A DNA stretch of 64,000 nucleotides from NCBI RefSeq assembly GCF_904848165.1, contig NZ_LR884459.1, positions 1,426,001-1,490,000 on the forward strand. The letters are read 5' to 3'. Below the pieces are notes generated by a model. The model made no database searches. It was not told where the DNA came from and was given only the letters and a program-made list of their open reading frames with translations. The position numbers were made by a program, and so were the translations under genes. The stretch is from Psychrobacter arenosus. GTDB taxonomy: Bacteria > Pseudomonadota > Gammaproteobacteria > Pseudomonadales > Moraxellaceae. Positions 9,680 through 20,511 of this stretch are shown here, in pieces. The first letter of the stretch is position 1; each line of letters starts with the position of its first letter.

Positions 9680-9712
9680 TACTCGGCTAGACCATAGCAT
9701 TGTCAAGAATAA

Positions 9713-9751
9713 GACTAATAGTACGCTGAGATATACGCGCTGCTATTAGTC
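9713..9751. other. Long-armed inverted repeat downstream of cysM
   Basis: GACTAATAG (9713-9721) and CTATTAGTC (9743-9751) form perfect 9-bp arms around a 21-base spacer. No T-run follows on either strand, so it is not a standard intrinsic terminator. It could be an mRNA 3'-end stabilising hairpin. Confidence 0.4.
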
Positions 9752-9950
9752 CGCTATATTGAAGTCCTGCGTTAGTATCAGCCCATCATTTAATTTATCA
9801 CTTAAAGGTATAGTTGACATAAAGCCGTACTGCTCAGTGCCTCGCCAAAACAGTTCAGTGGGTTGTGTTAGATTACAACACTGATTGCCTCATTTATCTG
9901 ATAGCTCTTCTTCTTGCTTTCGTTCCATTTATCTGATAATAGACTTTGCT

Positions 9951-10763
9951 ATGACTACTGCTACTTTTCCCAATACCCCTATTCTCGTCTTCGATATTGA
10001 AACTATCGCTGACGTTGCCGGCGCGCGCCGCATTTATCCTGAATTGGTCGAGCTCAATGATGCAGATGCTTTAGCAGCGCTGACCAGCCTACGTAGACAA
10101 GAGGCGGGGCACGATTTTATGCGCCTGCCCCTACAGCGGATTGTGTGTATTTCTGCGCTCTATATTAAAGACGGTCAGTTTTCTTTATTTTCTTTAAGCG
10201 CTGATAAATTTAGCGAAGAAATTATACTCAGCAAATTTTTCCGCGCCTTCAGTGATACCAATAACCTACCCCAACTGATCAGTTGGAATGGTTCAGGCTT
10301 TGACATTCCTGTCTTAATTTACCGCGCTATGCAATATGACTTGGCGGCGCCTTGGTTGTTTGAAGAAGGCGAACGCATCAAGAATATGCGGTTTGATAAC
10401 TATGTCAATCGCTATCAAACTCGGCACTTAGATTTGATGGATAGGTTCAGCCAATATGGGGCTAGCCGGCGAGAGGCAATGGACGTGGTAGCCAGTCTAT
10501 ATGGCCTACCCGGCAAGACCGATATTGATGGCAGTATGGTTGGAGATTTAGTGGCCAATGAAGATTGGGAGACGCTCACCCTGTATTGCGAATCCGATGT
10601 GATGAACACGTGGCTGATTTATTTGCGTTGGTTACGCCTAACTGGAGTGATAGCCAGTCCTGTATTTGAGCAGTGGCAAGCGCAAACCAGGGAGTTTTTA
10701 ACCCTTAAAACTACTGCTGAGAATACACCAAGACATCAAGCATTTTTGCAAGACTGGCAGTAG
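9951..10763 (+). CDS. PolB-like 3'-5' exonuclease
   Basis: This 270-residue protein belongs to the predicted 3'-5' exonuclease family related to the proofreading domain of family B DNA polymerases. ExoI is LVFDIETIADV near the N terminus with the metal-binding Asp and Glu. ExoII is SWNGSGFDIPVL at about 106-117, and ExoIII is YCESDVMNTW at about 211-220. The polymerase domain is absent. A TTG 66 bases further upstream would give a longer frame, but the ATG at 9951 places the start right before the conserved ExoI strand and is preferred. It lies between cysM and rlmD. Its role (DNA repair or RNA processing) is unproven. Confidence 0.85.
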   Translation: MTTATFPNTPILVFDIETIADVAGARRIYPELVELNDADALAALTSLRRQEAGHDFMRLPLQRIVCISALYIKDGQFSLFSLSADKFSEEIILSKFFRAFSDTNNLPQLISWNGSGFDIPVLIYRAMQYDLAAPWLFEEGERIKNMRFDNYVNRYQTRHLDLMDRFSQYGASRREAMDVVASLYGLPGKTDIDGSMVGDLVANEDWETLTLYCESDVMNTWLIYLRWLRLTGVIASPVFEQWQAQTREFLTLKTTAENTPRHQAFLQDWQ

Positions 10764-10904
10764 TTTATCGCTAAAAATGTCGTTCACAGCTTTTACCTAA
10801 TCCGCTTTATGAATCTTCTATAAGCCAGTGTGGTAAAATCGCCCGCAACGATTTCTTAATTTTTTCGCTATTATTAGCGCTATGACTGATACAAAGGCAG
10901 GTTT

Positions 10905-12422
10905 ATGCAACCCACCGATTCGACCCGTAACAACTCAAAAAAAGCTCTTGCGGCAGCACCTAGCAAAAAGCAATCTAAACCTAGTGCACGCGTGCGCAAC
11001 CGCTTAAAAGATGCTGCGCCTCTACCCTTCAATATTGATGGGCTCTCTCATGATGGCCGCGGCGTCGCCATCTATGGCAATGGTTTTGGTGAAGACGACG
11101 GTCATATCACTGATAAACATGGCAAAAAAGTCTTCGTCAGCTTTGCTTTACCGAATGAAACCGTCGCGGTCAAAATTAGCAATAGCCGTGCCAGCTTCGA
11201 AGAAGGCGATGCAGTTCAGGTCATGGCCAATCCTAACCCTGAACGCCAAACGCCCCCTTGCCCACATTTTGGCGTGTGTGGCGGTTGCTCGCTACAGCAC
11301 TGGCAGCCTGAAGGGCAAATTGCTTTTAAACAAACGGTTCTGGCTGAGTTATTACATCACCAAGCCGGTGTTCAACCTGAAGCATGGTTGCCCCCTGTCG
11401 TTGGCGATCGTTTAGGATATCGCACCAAAGCCCGGATGGGCGTACGCTATGTCGCCAAAAAAGAAACAGCACTGGTCGGTTTCCGCGAGCGTAACAGTAA
11501 CTTCTTAGCGGCCCTTGATATCTGCTACATACTGGATGAGCGCATTGGCTTGGAGATCGAAAACCTTAAAGCACTGATTAGCTCCTTAGAGATGCGCTCT
11601 CGCATTGCGCAATTAGAATTGGCCATGGGTGAGGCGCAGCCTGAGCTGCCAGATGGTGAGCAGCCTGTAGCACTTATTGTCCGTCACCTTGAGCCTTTAC
11701 CGCAAAGCGATATCGATAAACTTAAAGTGTTTTTTGCCGCTCGCAACTGGCAGTTATATTTGCAGCCTAAAGGCCCAGACAGCATTCATCGCGTGCAATT
11801 ACATGACAGCGATGATATGAGTGAGCAATTTGGTCGCCTTTACTATCAGCTACCAGAATTCAACCTCACTTACGAGTTTATCCCTACTGACTTTACTCAA
11901 GTGAATTTATCAGTGAATCGTAAAATGACTAAGCTGGCTTGTGACCTGCTAGACCTTAAGCCGGGCGAGCGCGTGCTGGATCTATTTAGTGGCCTCGGTA
12001 ACTTTAGCTTACCTCTCGCCCGCTTAGTCGGTGGCGAAGACGGCACACAAGGTCTGGCTATCGGAGTCGAAGGCTCAGACGCTATGACGGAACGCGCGGC
12101 GAATAATGCGGCTCGCAACGGGATAACGAATACTGAGTTTTATAATCAAGATCTAACCAAAGACTTTAGTGAGCAATCTTGGGCACAACAAGGCTTTGAT
12201 GCTATTTTGATTGATCCGCCACGCTCTGGCGCTTGGGAAGTCATGCAATATTTGCCTCGCTTTAACGCCTCGCGCATCGTCTACGTGTCTTGTAACCCAG
12301 CAACCCTAGCTCGCGACACGAAAGCCCTTATCGAACAAGGCTACCGTTTGACGCATGCTGGGGTTATGGATATGTTCTGTCATACTGGCCATGTTGAATC
12401 TATCGCTCGTTTTGAAAAATAG
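10905..12422 (+). CDS. rlmD: 23S rRNA (uracil-1939-C5) methyltransferase RlmD
   Basis: The 505-residue SAM-dependent RNA methyltransferase forms m5U1939 in 23S rRNA. After a basic N-terminal tail (about 30 residues) there is a TRAM-like RNA-binding domain. Next comes the iron-sulfur cluster motif [10 protein letters not shown] with a fourth Cys in DICYI. The SAM loop is [16 protein letters not shown], and the catalytic Cys lies in [12 protein letters not shown]. Length slightly exceeds that of E. coli (433) because of the basic tail and inserts. The position directly before relA matches E. coli and Pseudomonas. A strong terminator follows, so relA probably has its own promoter. Confidence 0.95.
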   Translation: MQPTDSTRNNSKKALAAAPSKKQSKPSARVRNRLKDAAPLPFNIDGLSHDGRGVAIYGNGFGEDDGHITDKHGKKVFVSFALPNETVAVKISNSRASFEEGDAVQVMANPNPERQTPPCPHFGVCGGCSLQHWQPEGQIAFKQTVLAELLHHQAGVQPEAWLPPVVGDRLGYRTKARMGVRYVAKKETALVGFRERNSNFLAALDICYILDERIGLEIENLKALISSLEMRSRIAQLELAMGEAQPELPDGEQPVALIVRHLEPLPQSDIDKLKVFFAARNWQLYLQPKGPDSIHRVQLHDSDDMSEQFGRLYYQLPEFNLTYEFIPTDFTQVNLSVNRKMTKLACDLLDLKPGERVLDLFSGLGNFSLPLARLVGGEDGTQGLAIGVEGSDAMTERAANNAARNGITNTEFYNQDLTKDFSEQSWAQQGFDAILIDPPRSGAWEVMQYLPRFNASRIVYVSCNPATLARDTKALIEQGYRLTHAGVMDMFCHTGHVESIARFEK

Positions 12423-12500
12423 TTTCGCTTAGATTGGTTGGTATTAGACTAATTCATAGTCAAGTCGCTTAGATTACCCCAATGATAAAATTGCACCAGC

Positions 12501-12541
12501 AAAACCGCTACCTTTCTTATTTATAGAAGTAGCGGTTTTTT
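12501..12541. terminator. Intrinsic terminator after rlmD
   Basis: AAAACCGCTAC and GTAGCGGTTTT form an 11-bp stem followed by T on the plus strand and preceded by A, so it could work in both directions. It lies about 80 bases after the rlmD stop. Confidence 0.88.
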
Positions 12542-13458
12542 ATGGGCTTATTGACTGTGAACGCTTAATAGATTAATGAGCTTTGTAAGAGGTTTAAACC
12601 ACATAACAATAGAAGCGGTTACGAAGTATAGAAAGGTTTACCGTTATCAAGAATTTATTCCATCTTAAAAATCACTCATCCTAAATCGTCTCTAGGTCGC
12701 TTGCCTACTTTTATATTGACTATAAGGGGGTTAGCCGTTATCCTATATTTAAATATAAAATCTTAACAGACAGATTAATATTTATTAATTTAACTTGCAT
12801 AATAATTGGCGGATAGACCCTACTCTGGCTTTAAGCTATTGTGGTGTTCTTAGCTATTACTTAGTATAATAGACCCTTGTTAATAAACGACTTCCATTAA
12901 ACGAGCGCCTTGTGCTCTTGTCTTGCTATTTTTATTAATAAGCCTTTAGCCTTTTTAGCTTAGGTAGTCTTCTGCCCCACTAGGCATTCTTCACTATTAG
13001 TTTCTATTAGAGACTGTCTTACGCAGCTATTTAGACGCAGCTGATTTATCGAGCAACCGTTTTTAAACTATCGACCTATCGAAACTTTATTTATAGGTTA
13101 AATCGTCGCATAACGAATTGTTTCATCACGAATTGATACCTTTATTCAGCAGAGTTATCCCTTGCTTTCGCTATATAATAGGGACCTTTAACCGTCTACT
13201 AACCTTATTAAAATATAAATGGCTTATACCTTAGTAATTCTGTTTGATAACAGCATCGCAGCTAGAGTATTTCCCTTATTTTTGTCGTAATAAGACCATT
13301 TTGACTCAGCACTGTCTTTACTCATTGTAAAATTCAATACACCATTAGAGGACTTACCCTGCTTATCGCTGCGATTAAGCTATTGCTATCCCAATACTAT
13401 TATGGGATTACAAAACTTTATTAGGGTGGGCCGCTGATATCGCTAAAAGGAGCATACC
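12542..13458. other. Gene-free gap upstream of relA
   Basis: About 900 bases before relA hold no convincing gene on either strand. Two perfect TATAAT hexamers (12865-12870 and 13174-13179) are present without good -35 boxes. They are candidate relA or small-RNA promoters only. Confidence 0.5.
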
Positions 13459-16077
13459 GTGGTCAAGATTCGCGAAGGATTGCCATTAGTTGATGGCCAA
13501 ACCACTCAAGCTGATAGTGCAACGCTAGCCGCGCAACTGGTTGCCAATCAACGAACGCAACAGACCGCCAATGCCTATGCCCAGATGCCTGCAGATATCA
13601 GAGAGCAATTGGCCACGAGAAAACTGCATACCACTTTAGACCGCTCAGCCTATCGCTCTCGTTTAGATGCCGATGATTTTGATTTTGAGGACGTTGATTT
13701 TCAGCAGTCTTCTGCCGATGCTGAGTTACGCCTTAAGGCCAGCATCACCGGGGCTTCATCAGAGCCTATGGTGGCCAATGACCCGCATATGCACCGTTAT
13801 GATAACGATGTCACAGATGTCGATACCTTAAATATCGATGTGCCCGCTTGGCTAGAAGGGGTGGCTAAACGTATTGGCTATGAAGAATTGCCGAAGTTGA
13901 CGGCTGCCTGTGAGTTTATTCGCAACCAAATGACTACGGCGGAATCTGAACGCTCAGGTGCCTATGTGACCGGTATTGGCATGACCGATATCTTGACTTA
14001 TTTATATCAAGACGAAGACGCTTTAGTAGCGGCTATGCTTTACCGTAGCGCTCGTAAAGGCTTAATTTCTTTACAAGAGATACAACGGCACTTTGGTGAA
14101 GACATTTTTATCTTGGTCAAAGATACCCTAGCGATGGGAAAGCTGTCAGACAGTATTGAGAATAACAAACGCCTAGAAGACCATTTCGCCAATAACCAAC
14201 GTGAGCAGCTTTCCAACATCTACAGTATGCTTATCTCGGTGACCAACGACGTTCGGGTCGTCTTAATTAAGTTGGCTGAGCGTACCTTTGCCATGCGTGA
14301 GCTGTCATTTTCTCATTCAGAACGACAAGAGCGGGTCGCGCGTGAAGTCATGACCATTTATGCGCCCTTAGCGCATAGGTTAGGCATCGCCCAATTAAAG
14401 TGGGAGCTAGAGGACTTATCTTTTCGCTATTTGGCGCCGGATCGCTATAAAGAAATTGCTAAATTACTGTCTGAGAAACGCAGCGAGCGTGAAGACTATA
14501 TTGAGCGAGTGCAACAGCAGCTTAGCCGGGCTTTAGAGGAAGCTGGTATCAAAGGCAATGTCTCCGGCCGAGTCAAACACATTTACTCTATCTACCGTAA
14601 AATGAAGCTTAAAGGCCTGTCTTTTGATCAGCTTTACGATATTCGCGCCCTACGTGTTTTGGTCGATACCCCAGCGGATTGTTACTACGTACTCGGTTTA
14701 GTCCATGGCCTATGGCGCCATATTCCTGAGCAGTTTGATGACTATCTGACCAACCCTAAATCTAATGGCTATCGCTCTTTACATACTGCGGTTATTGCAG
14801 AGCAGAAGTCTTTAGAGGTGCAGATTCGCACTCACGATATGCACTTTGAGGCTGAGCTGGGCATGTGCGCTCATGTTAACTACAAAGAAGGGTTAAAAAA
14901 TAAAAAAGACACTTATCTAAACCAAAAGATAAATTCGCTACGCCAATTGCTTTCGTTAAATAACAATGACACGGCTACCCGTCCTAAATATACTGATGAA
15001 GATGGGGTCATTCACACCTCTACCGTGGAGCTCGATGAAGAAGAGCAAGCGGTTGATTTTGGAGAATTTGAGCGCATTTATGTGTTCAGTCGCGATGGTG
15101 ATATTACTGAGTTGCCCAAAGGCGCTACGGTATTAGACTTTGCCTATTATGTGCATACTCAGGTGGGTAACCGCGCCCAAGCCGCCCGCGTCAACCAGCG
15201 TTATGTGCCCTTAACTTATCAGCTGAAAACCGGCGAACAAGTTGAAATTATTACTAAAGCCTCTCGTGAGCCCAACCGGGACTGGTTGGTGGCTTCATTA
15301 GGCTATATCCATACGAACCGTGCCCGCTCTAAACTGCGCCAATGGTTTAATCGCCAAGATCGTGATAAAAATATTGAGATTGGACGGCAGATGCTGACCA
15401 AAGAATTGGATCGCCTGTCTGTCCATCCTAACAGTATCGATTTAAGCGACTATGTGCAATATTTCCATGTTAATTGTGCAGACGATATCTTAGTAGGCTT
15501 GGTGACCGGTGAGATAGGCCTTAATCAATTAACGGGCCATATCTCCAAACAACTACAACTTGAGCCGGAAAAAGACGAAGAAACTTTTAGCCCTAGTGTG
15601 CATCCTAAAGCTACGGGTAAGTTAGATGCCTATAAGATTTGTGTGGATGGGTTAGACAATATTGAAATTAATTTAGCAGGATGCTGCCACCCCGTGCATG
15701 GCGAACCCATTGCAGGTTTTATCACCCTATCCAAAGGGGTTAGTATTCATAACCGCGGCTGCCCAGAATATATTCGTATGGTTGAGCGGGAACCCGAGCG
15801 CAGCATCAGCGCCACCTGGCATTCTAACTCTGGGCGTTATCAACCCGTGAAAATTATGCTTGAGGCTTATGATAGACGGGGGTTACTTCGCGATTTGACC
15901 CAAGTTATGGACAATGAAAACGTCAATATTCGTCAAGTTGAAACCACCAGTACGGATGACAATATTGCCTATTTAAAGTTTCATATTGAAGTGGCTGGAT
16001 TGGCACATTTATCCAAGCTATTGGCCAAGCTTGAGCAGCAGCCCGGTATTTTGCATGCACGCCGCGATGTTTCCTAA
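13459..16077 (+). CDS. relA: RelA (p)ppGpp synthetase
   Basis: The 872-residue ribosome-associated synthetase makes (p)ppGpp from ATP and GTP/GDP on amino-acid starvation. The HD hydrolase region (about 170-320) lacks the HD metal motif (AAMLYRSARKG), so it is RelA rather than SpoT. The synthetase domain carries YRKMKLKGLSF and EQFDDY at 424-429, where RelA enzymes have ExDD. A TGS domain is about 538-600, a zinc-finger-like CCH...C region about 742-768, and an ACT domain about 796-870. The start is GTG with an AAAAGGAG ribosome site 6 bases away. The first residues MVKIREGLP match the usual RelA start, but about 110 extra low-complexity residues (about 12-125) then separate this from the conserved core. 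Confidence 0.93.
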   Translation: MVKIREGLPLVDGQTTQADSATLAAQLVANQRTQQTANAYAQMPADIREQLATRKLHTTLDRSAYRSRLDADDFDFEDVDFQQSSADAELRLKASITGASSEPMVANDPHMHRYDNDVTDVDTLNIDVPAWLEGVAKRIGYEELPKLTAACEFIRNQMTTAESERSGAYVTGIGMTDILTYLYQDEDALVAAMLYRSARKGLISLQEIQRHFGEDIFILVKDTLAMGKLSDSIENNKRLEDHFANNQREQLSNIYSMLISVTNDVRVVLIKLAERTFAMRELSFSHSERQERVAREVMTIYAPLAHRLGIAQLKWELEDLSFRYLAPDRYKEIAKLLSEKRSEREDYIERVQQQLSRALEEAGIKGNVSGRVKHIYSIYRKMKLKGLSFDQLYDIRALRVLVDTPADCYYVLGLVHGLWRHIPEQFDDYLTNPKSNGYRSLHTAVIAEQKSLEVQIRTHDMHFEAELGMCAHVNYKEGLKNKKDTYLNQKINSLRQLLSLNNNDTATRPKYTDEDGVIHTSTVELDEEEQAVDFGEFERIYVFSRDGDITELPKGATVLDFAYYVHTQVGNRAQAARVNQRYVPLTYQLKTGEQVEIITKASREPNRDWLVASLGYIHTNRARSKLRQWFNRQDRDKNIEIGRQMLTKELDRLSVHPNSIDLSDYVQYFHVNCADDILVGLVTGEIGLNQLTGHISKQLQLEPEKDEETFSPSVHPKATGKLDAYKICVDGLDNIEINLAGCCHPVHGEPIAGFITLSKGVSIHNRGCPEYIRMVEREPERSISATWHSNSGRYQPVKIMLEAYDRRGLLRDLTQVMDNENVNIRQVETTSTDDNIAYLKFHIEVAGLAHLSKLLAKLEQQPGILHARRDVS

Positions 16078-16254
16078 GCTTAACACGGTATATATCCTAG
16101 AGATTGGCTTTTTGAAACAGTAGCCACGTATTGGCTTTAACCTTATAGGGATTACAGCCCCTCACCTACTTATTATTTTTATCTTTGGTCAAGTCTTGTC
16201 GAGGCTACAACCGTCTCACAATACTGCCTTTTTGTTAAAAGTGTCGATTCTACT

Positions 16255-17163
16255 ATGCCTGAACTTCCCGAAGTTGAAACTACGAAAACCAGTCTTAATC
16301 CGCTGCTTGGCCAAACTGTACAGGAAGTCACCATCTTCCAACCTAAACTACGTTGGCCAATGCCTAGTAATTTAGCAGATCTGGTCGATTATCAATTGGA
16401 TAATGTTGAGCGCCGAGCTAAGTACCTAATATTGAATTTTATCTCAAAAGATAGTGAGCTTGCACAGACGCCTAAACGCTTGATTATTCACTTAGGGATG
16501 TCCGGTAGTTTGCAACAATACCCTTTAGCCACTGAGCCGCGCAAACATGATCATTTGATTATTAAATTTACAAAGGCTTCAGGCAAAGTAGCGCAATTAC
16601 ACTACCATGACCCCAGACGTTTTGGCGCTGTATTATGGCATGACGAGTATGGGGACAAACTTTTAAACCACCTGGGTCCTGAGCCGTTGTCAGAAGATTT
16701 CGACAGCCAGTATTTATATGATTTAATCCAGCGCCAGCTGCAAGCCAGTGCGACCACACCTCATAGTAAAATTGAAAAAAAACCTAAACGAGCCATCACG
16801 CGAGCTATTAAGTCTGTCATTATGGATCAAGCCGTGGTGGTAGGCGTGGGTAATATATATGCTACTGAAGCGCTATATTTAGCCGGCATTCATCCTGCTG
16901 CCCCTGCCGACAGTCTCACCAAAGCTCAATTAGATGAGTTAGTTAAGCATATTAAAATTATTTTAGCTAAGTCGATTAAGCTTGGCGGGTCTACCCTGCG
17001 TGACTTTACGGTCGCTAGCGGGCAGACCGGCTATTTTCAACAGACTTTACATGTTTATGGTCGTCAGGGTGAACCTTGCAACCAGTGTGGCGAGGTCTTA
17101 GAAAATATTAAGCTCAATGCTCGGGCAAGTGTATTCTGTCCACAGTGCCAACCGCTGCTATAA
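16255..17163 (+). CDS. mutM: Formamidopyrimidine-DNA glycosylase (MutM/Fpg)
   Basis: The 302-residue bifunctional glycosylase/AP lyase removes oxidised purines such as 8-oxoguanine. The N terminus PELPEVETT supplies the catalytic Pro and Glu. The conserved Lys lies in RRAKYLIL, and the helix-two-turn-helix segment is VVGVGNIYATEALY. The C-terminal zinc finger has cysteines in CNQC and CPQC with the conserved Arg in NARASVFC. The protein is about 30 residues longer than E. coli Fpg, with extra residues around 75 and around 165-180 (basic, KKPKR). No clear ribosome site is visible. It follows relA, where pseudomonads often carry mazG instead. Confidence 0.95.
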   Translation: MPELPEVETTKTSLNPLLGQTVQEVTIFQPKLRWPMPSNLADLVDYQLDNVERRAKYLILNFISKDSELAQTPKRLIIHLGMSGSLQQYPLATEPRKHDHLIIKFTKASGKVAQLHYHDPRRFGAVLWHDEYGDKLLNHLGPEPLSEDFDSQYLYDLIQRQLQASATTPHSKIEKKPKRAITRAIKSVIMDQAVVVGVGNIYATEALYLAGIHPAAPADSLTKAQLDELVKHIKIILAKSIKLGGSTLRDFTVASGQTGYFQQTLHVYGRQGEPCNQCGEVLENIKLNARASVFCPQCQPLL

Positions 17164-17321
17164 GAGGCTATTTAATTGTCTTGCTAATCAACTAACAACT
17201 TGTTTTAATAACAGTATATAAGTCCAATAATCGCTTACATTAAAGACCCGTTCATTTGGTGCCAGTTATCTTTGGCCCCCCCCTTACTGCTTTGACAATA
17301 TTATTTTTTGAGGACGTCATT

Positions 17322-17750
17322 ATGGCTGTTACCAGCATCAGAAAAAAACTTATCGCCCTAACTACTATGGTTAGTTTGGCAGTATTGGCGTCACAGCCTA
17401 CTTATGCTGCGATTGAGATTAATGAAGCAGACTTTGGCCCTTCTTACGAGACCATGGCAGTGGATACCGTTGTAGGCAAGCCGCTACAATTGGTGGCTGC
17501 AGTAGCGGGTACTGCCGCTTATATCGTCAGCCTACCCTTCTCTTTAGCAGGCGGCAATAGCGATCAGGCCCAACAGAAGCTAGTGGTCGAGCCTTGGGAG
17601 GCTTTGAGCCGCTGCCTAGGCTGTACGGTAGCCGAAGACAACTATTATAAGAGCCAAACGGTAAATGATAATGTGATTCGTATTGTAGTGGATCAGCCTT
17701 CTGAAATTTTGATTAATACCAATGACCAAGTCATCGTAACACCGCAATAA
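17322..17750 (+). CDS. Conserved exported protein of unknown function
   Basis: A 142-residue protein with a Sec signal peptide (cleavage likely after TYA, about residue 29). A central hydrophobic stretch (GKPLQLVAAVAGTAAYIVSL) follows, then LPFSLAGG and a VVEPWEAL segment. The pattern of one hydrophobic region, SLPFS.GG and a V.EP segment recurs in small uncharacterised proteins of pseudomonads and Acinetobacter (from memory, not searched). The segment after it, RCLGC, contains a CxxC motif. The start at 17322 is preferred over the upstream start at 17256 because of a GAGGA ribosome site and the signal peptide position. Function not known. Confidence 0.7.
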   Translation: MAVTSIRKKLIALTTMVSLAVLASQPTYAAIEINEADFGPSYETMAVDTVVGKPLQLVAAVAGTAAYIVSLPFSLAGGNSDQAQQKLVVEPWEALSRCLGCTVAEDNYYKSQTVNDNVIRIVVDQPSEILINTNDQVIVTPQ

Positions 17751-17814
17751 TTAGATACGGTACCTCTTAAATAACAGCTAAAAATAAGCCAATGATTGGA
17801 CAAATTAAAGACAA

Positions 17815-17848
17815 TAAAAAGGGCTAACTCCTGCAGTTAGCCCTTTTC
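17815..17848. terminator. Bidirectional terminator between the small exported gene and mscL
   Basis: AAAAGGGCTAACT and AGTTAGCCCTTTT form a 13-bp stem with a 5-base loop. A-runs and T-runs flank it between convergent genes. Confidence 0.9.
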
Positions 17849-17923
17849 TAATTTAATCTATTACTTAATAATTAATCTATTACCTAATCAAAGGCGATCT
17901 CTATTAGGCTAACATCGTAGCTA

Positions 17924-18364
17924 CTATTTATTTATCGTAGTGTTGCTAAGTTTAGCACTAATCTCACGTAACAATACGATGTCTTCTGCTGGCTCTGTCG
18001 GCGCAACTTCTTCTTCTGAACGACGTAGACGGTTTACTGCTTTAACCATCATAAAGATGATAAACGCTAAGATAATGAAATTAATCAATACTGTAATGAA
18101 GTTACCGTAAGCAAGAATAGGTACCCCTGCTGCTTTTAGTGCTTCATAATTTCTAGCTACCCCTTCAGGGACGGCTCCCAAGGTGAAAAACATATTTTGG
18201 AAATTTAACTCGCCACCAAATATCATGGCTACGATAGGCATAATGATATCTTCAACCAATGAAGTGGTAATGGTACCAAACGCCCCACCGATAATGACAC
18301 CCACTGCCAAATCCATGACATTGCCTTTGATAGCAAACTCTTTAAACTCAGACATCATACTCAT
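17924..18364 (-). CDS. mscL: Large-conductance mechanosensitive channel MscL
   Basis: The 146-residue inner-membrane channel forms a pentamer that opens at high membrane tension during hypo-osmotic shock. The N-terminal amphipathic segment and first helix ([20 protein letters not shown]) match the family. The periplasmic loop (about 48-78) and second helix (about 82-104) are followed by a charged C-terminal bundle. Length is usual (E. coli 136). The start at 18364 has an AGGAGA ribosome site; an ATG nine bases further in is less well placed. Transcribed alone towards the shared terminator. Confidence 0.96.
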   Translation of the reverse strand: MSMMSEFKEFAIKGNVMDLAVGVIIGGAFGTITTSLVEDIIMPIVAMIFGGELNFQNMFFTLGAVPEGVARNYEALKAAGVPILAYGNFITVLINFIILAFIIFMMVKAVNRLRRSEEEVAPTEPAEDIVLLREISAKLSNTTINK

Positions 18365-18663
18365 AAACGTATCTCCTATATAAACTCAATGATTCAAAAA
18401 CGATAACTGCGTATTTTATAAATAAAACATAGAATGATAACCCAACAAAAAATGGTTATTACAACGCAACCTTATATAAAATTATCGCAAAAAAAAATAG
18501 CAGTCTAAAGCGCTCGATAATTTGAACACTCTAGAACTACTATTTTTATCGTGCTGACGGCATTATGCAGATAAAGGAGATTTCACTAAAGAAAATTTTA
18601 GTAAATTATTGTTAAGTCTTACTAATTTACCTCTCATCCTTTATTGATAACATCTCGTCGCTA

Positions 18664-20511
18664 TTAAGCGTCTTTTTTACGGCTATGACGTTTACGTTCG
18701 TTCTCAGTGAGATAACGCTTACGCAGACGGATAGACTTCGGAGTTACTTCTACCAATTCGTCGCCTTGAATAAATTCAAGAGCTTGCTCTAGAGTAAATT
18801 TGATAGCCGGCGTCAACGTCAGCGCTTCATCCGTACCACTAGCACGAACGTTGGTAAGCTGTTTGCCCGTAGTCGGGTTAACCACCATATCGTCATTACG
18901 TGAGTTTAAGCCAACAATCATACCTTCGTAGACTTCTAACTGTGGCTCAGCAAATAGCTTACCACGTTTTTGTAAGTTAAATAGTGCGAAACCTAAGCAA
19001 GTACCATTGGTCATAGAGACCAACACGCCATTAGAACGACCACCTACAGTACCTACTTTTTGTGGACCGTAATGTGAGAAGCTTGACGTTAAGATACCAG
19101 TACCTGATGTTAAGGTCATGAATTCTGAACGGAAACCAATCAAACCACGAGCGGGCATAACGGCTTCGATACGAATACGCCCTTTACCATCAAGTTGCAT
19201 ATCTGTCATTTCGCCTTTGCGTAGACCGATTTGCTCCATGATAGAACCTTGGTGCTCGTCTTCTACATCAAAGATAACGTTTTCATACGGTTCTTGTAGT
19301 TTACCATCGACTTCTTTAACGATAACTTCTGGACCTGAAACGCCCATCTCAAACCCTTCGCGGCGCATATTTTCAATAAGTACTGATAAATGCAACTCAC
19401 CACGGCCAGAAACTTTAAACTTGTCTGGAGATTCCGTATCTTCAACACGTAAGGCAACGTTATGAATCAATTCACGCTCTAGACGCTCACGAATATTACG
19501 TGAAGTCACAAACTTACCTTCACGACCGGCGAATGGTGAGTTATTAACCTGAAAGTTCATTGAAACGGTTGGCTCATCCACTGTTAGTGGTGGTAAAGCT
19601 TCAACATTACTAGGATCACAGATAGTATCAGAGATATTTAACGCATCGATACCTGTAATACAAACGATGTCACCAGCTTGCGCATCTTCAACATCGATAC
19701 GATCTAGACCATGGTAGCCCATGATTTTTAGAATACGACCGTTGCGAGTTTTGCCTTCTTTATCGATAACTGTCACTGGCGTGTTGGTCGAAATTTTACC
19801 ACGTTGGATACGGCCTATACCGATAACGCCTACAAAACTATTATAGTCAAGGCTCGAAATCTGCATACGGAATGGTGCATCTGCATCAACTTGCGGTGGT
19901 TGTACTACGTCAACAATAGTTTCAAACAATGGGGTCATGTCATCAGCAAGCTCGTTAGCTTCTAAACCCGCGATACCGTTTAATGCTGAAGCATATACTA
20001 TTGGGAAATCAAGCTGCTCATCAGTGGCGCCTAGATTGTCAAACAAATCAAAAATTTGATCCATTACCCAATCAGGACGCGCGCCTGGACGGTCAATTTT
20101 ATTGATAACAACGATTGGTTTTAGGCCTTGCTCGAAAGCTTTTTGCGTAACAAAACGGGTTTGTGGCATAGGGCCATCAACCGCATCAACGACTAGCAAT
20201 ACGCAGTCAACCATAGACATGACACGCTCAACTTCGCCACCAAAGTCGGCGTGACCTGGGGTGTCTACGATATTAATACGGTATTCGATATCTTTTTTAG
20301 GATGTTGCCATTTGATAGCAGTGTTCTTGGCAAGAATCGTAATTCCACGCTCTTGCTCAATATCACCTGAATCCATCGCACGTTCCGCAACGTTTGCACG
20401 GTCGCCAAAGGTACCAGATTGATGTAATAGCTTATCGACCAAAGTGGTTTTACCGTGATCAACGTGGGCAATGATTGCAATATTACGCAAGTTCTGAATG
20501 TCGTTCGCCAT
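18664..20511 (-). CDS. typA: Ribosome-associated GTPase TypA/BipA
   Basis: The 615-residue translational GTPase of the EF-G/LepA type acts in ribosome assembly and stress or cold adaptation. G1 is [10 protein letters not shown] at about residue 14-23, G2/switch I is RGITI, G3 is DTPGHADF and G4 is NKID. Beta-barrel, EF-G-like domains and the BipA-specific C-terminal domain follow, with a basic end ([12 protein letters not shown]). Full length for the family. A perfect 8-bp palindrome lies 123-144 bases upstream of the start. Confidence 0.96.
   Translation of the reverse strand: MANDIQNLRNIAIIAHVDHGKTTLVDKLLHQSGTFGDRANVAERAMDSGDIEQERGITILAKNTAIKWQHPKKDIEYRINIVDTPGHADFGGEVERVMSMVDCVLLVVDAVDGPMPQTRFVTQKAFEQGLKPIVVINKIDRPGARPDWVMDQIFDLFDNLGATDEQLDFPIVYASALNGIAGLEANELADDMTPLFETIVDVVQPPQVDADAPFRMQISSLDYNSFVGVIGIGRIQRGKISTNTPVTVIDKEGKTRNGRILKIMGYHGLDRIDVEDAQAGDIVCITGIDALNISDTICDPSNVEALPPLTVDEPTVSMNFQVNNSPFAGREGKFVTSRNIRERLERELIHNVALRVEDTESPDKFKVSGRGELHLSVLIENMRREGFEMGVSGPEVIVKEVDGKLQEPYENVIFDVEDEHQGSIMEQIGLRKGEMTDMQLDGKGRIRIEAVMPARGLIGFRSEFMTLTSGTGILTSSFSHYGPQKVGTVGGRSNGVLVSMTNGTCLGFALFNLQKRGKLFAEPQLEVYEGMIVGLNSRNDDMVVNPTTGKQLTNVRASGTDEALTLTPAIKFTLEQALEFIQGDELVEVTPKSIRLRKRYLTENERKRHSRKKDA

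Noticed and set aside
13459..16077. SpoT instead of RelA
   Set aside because: The HD hydrolase motif is absent and the synthetase motif is of the RelA (xFDD) type; the position after rlmD also fits relA.
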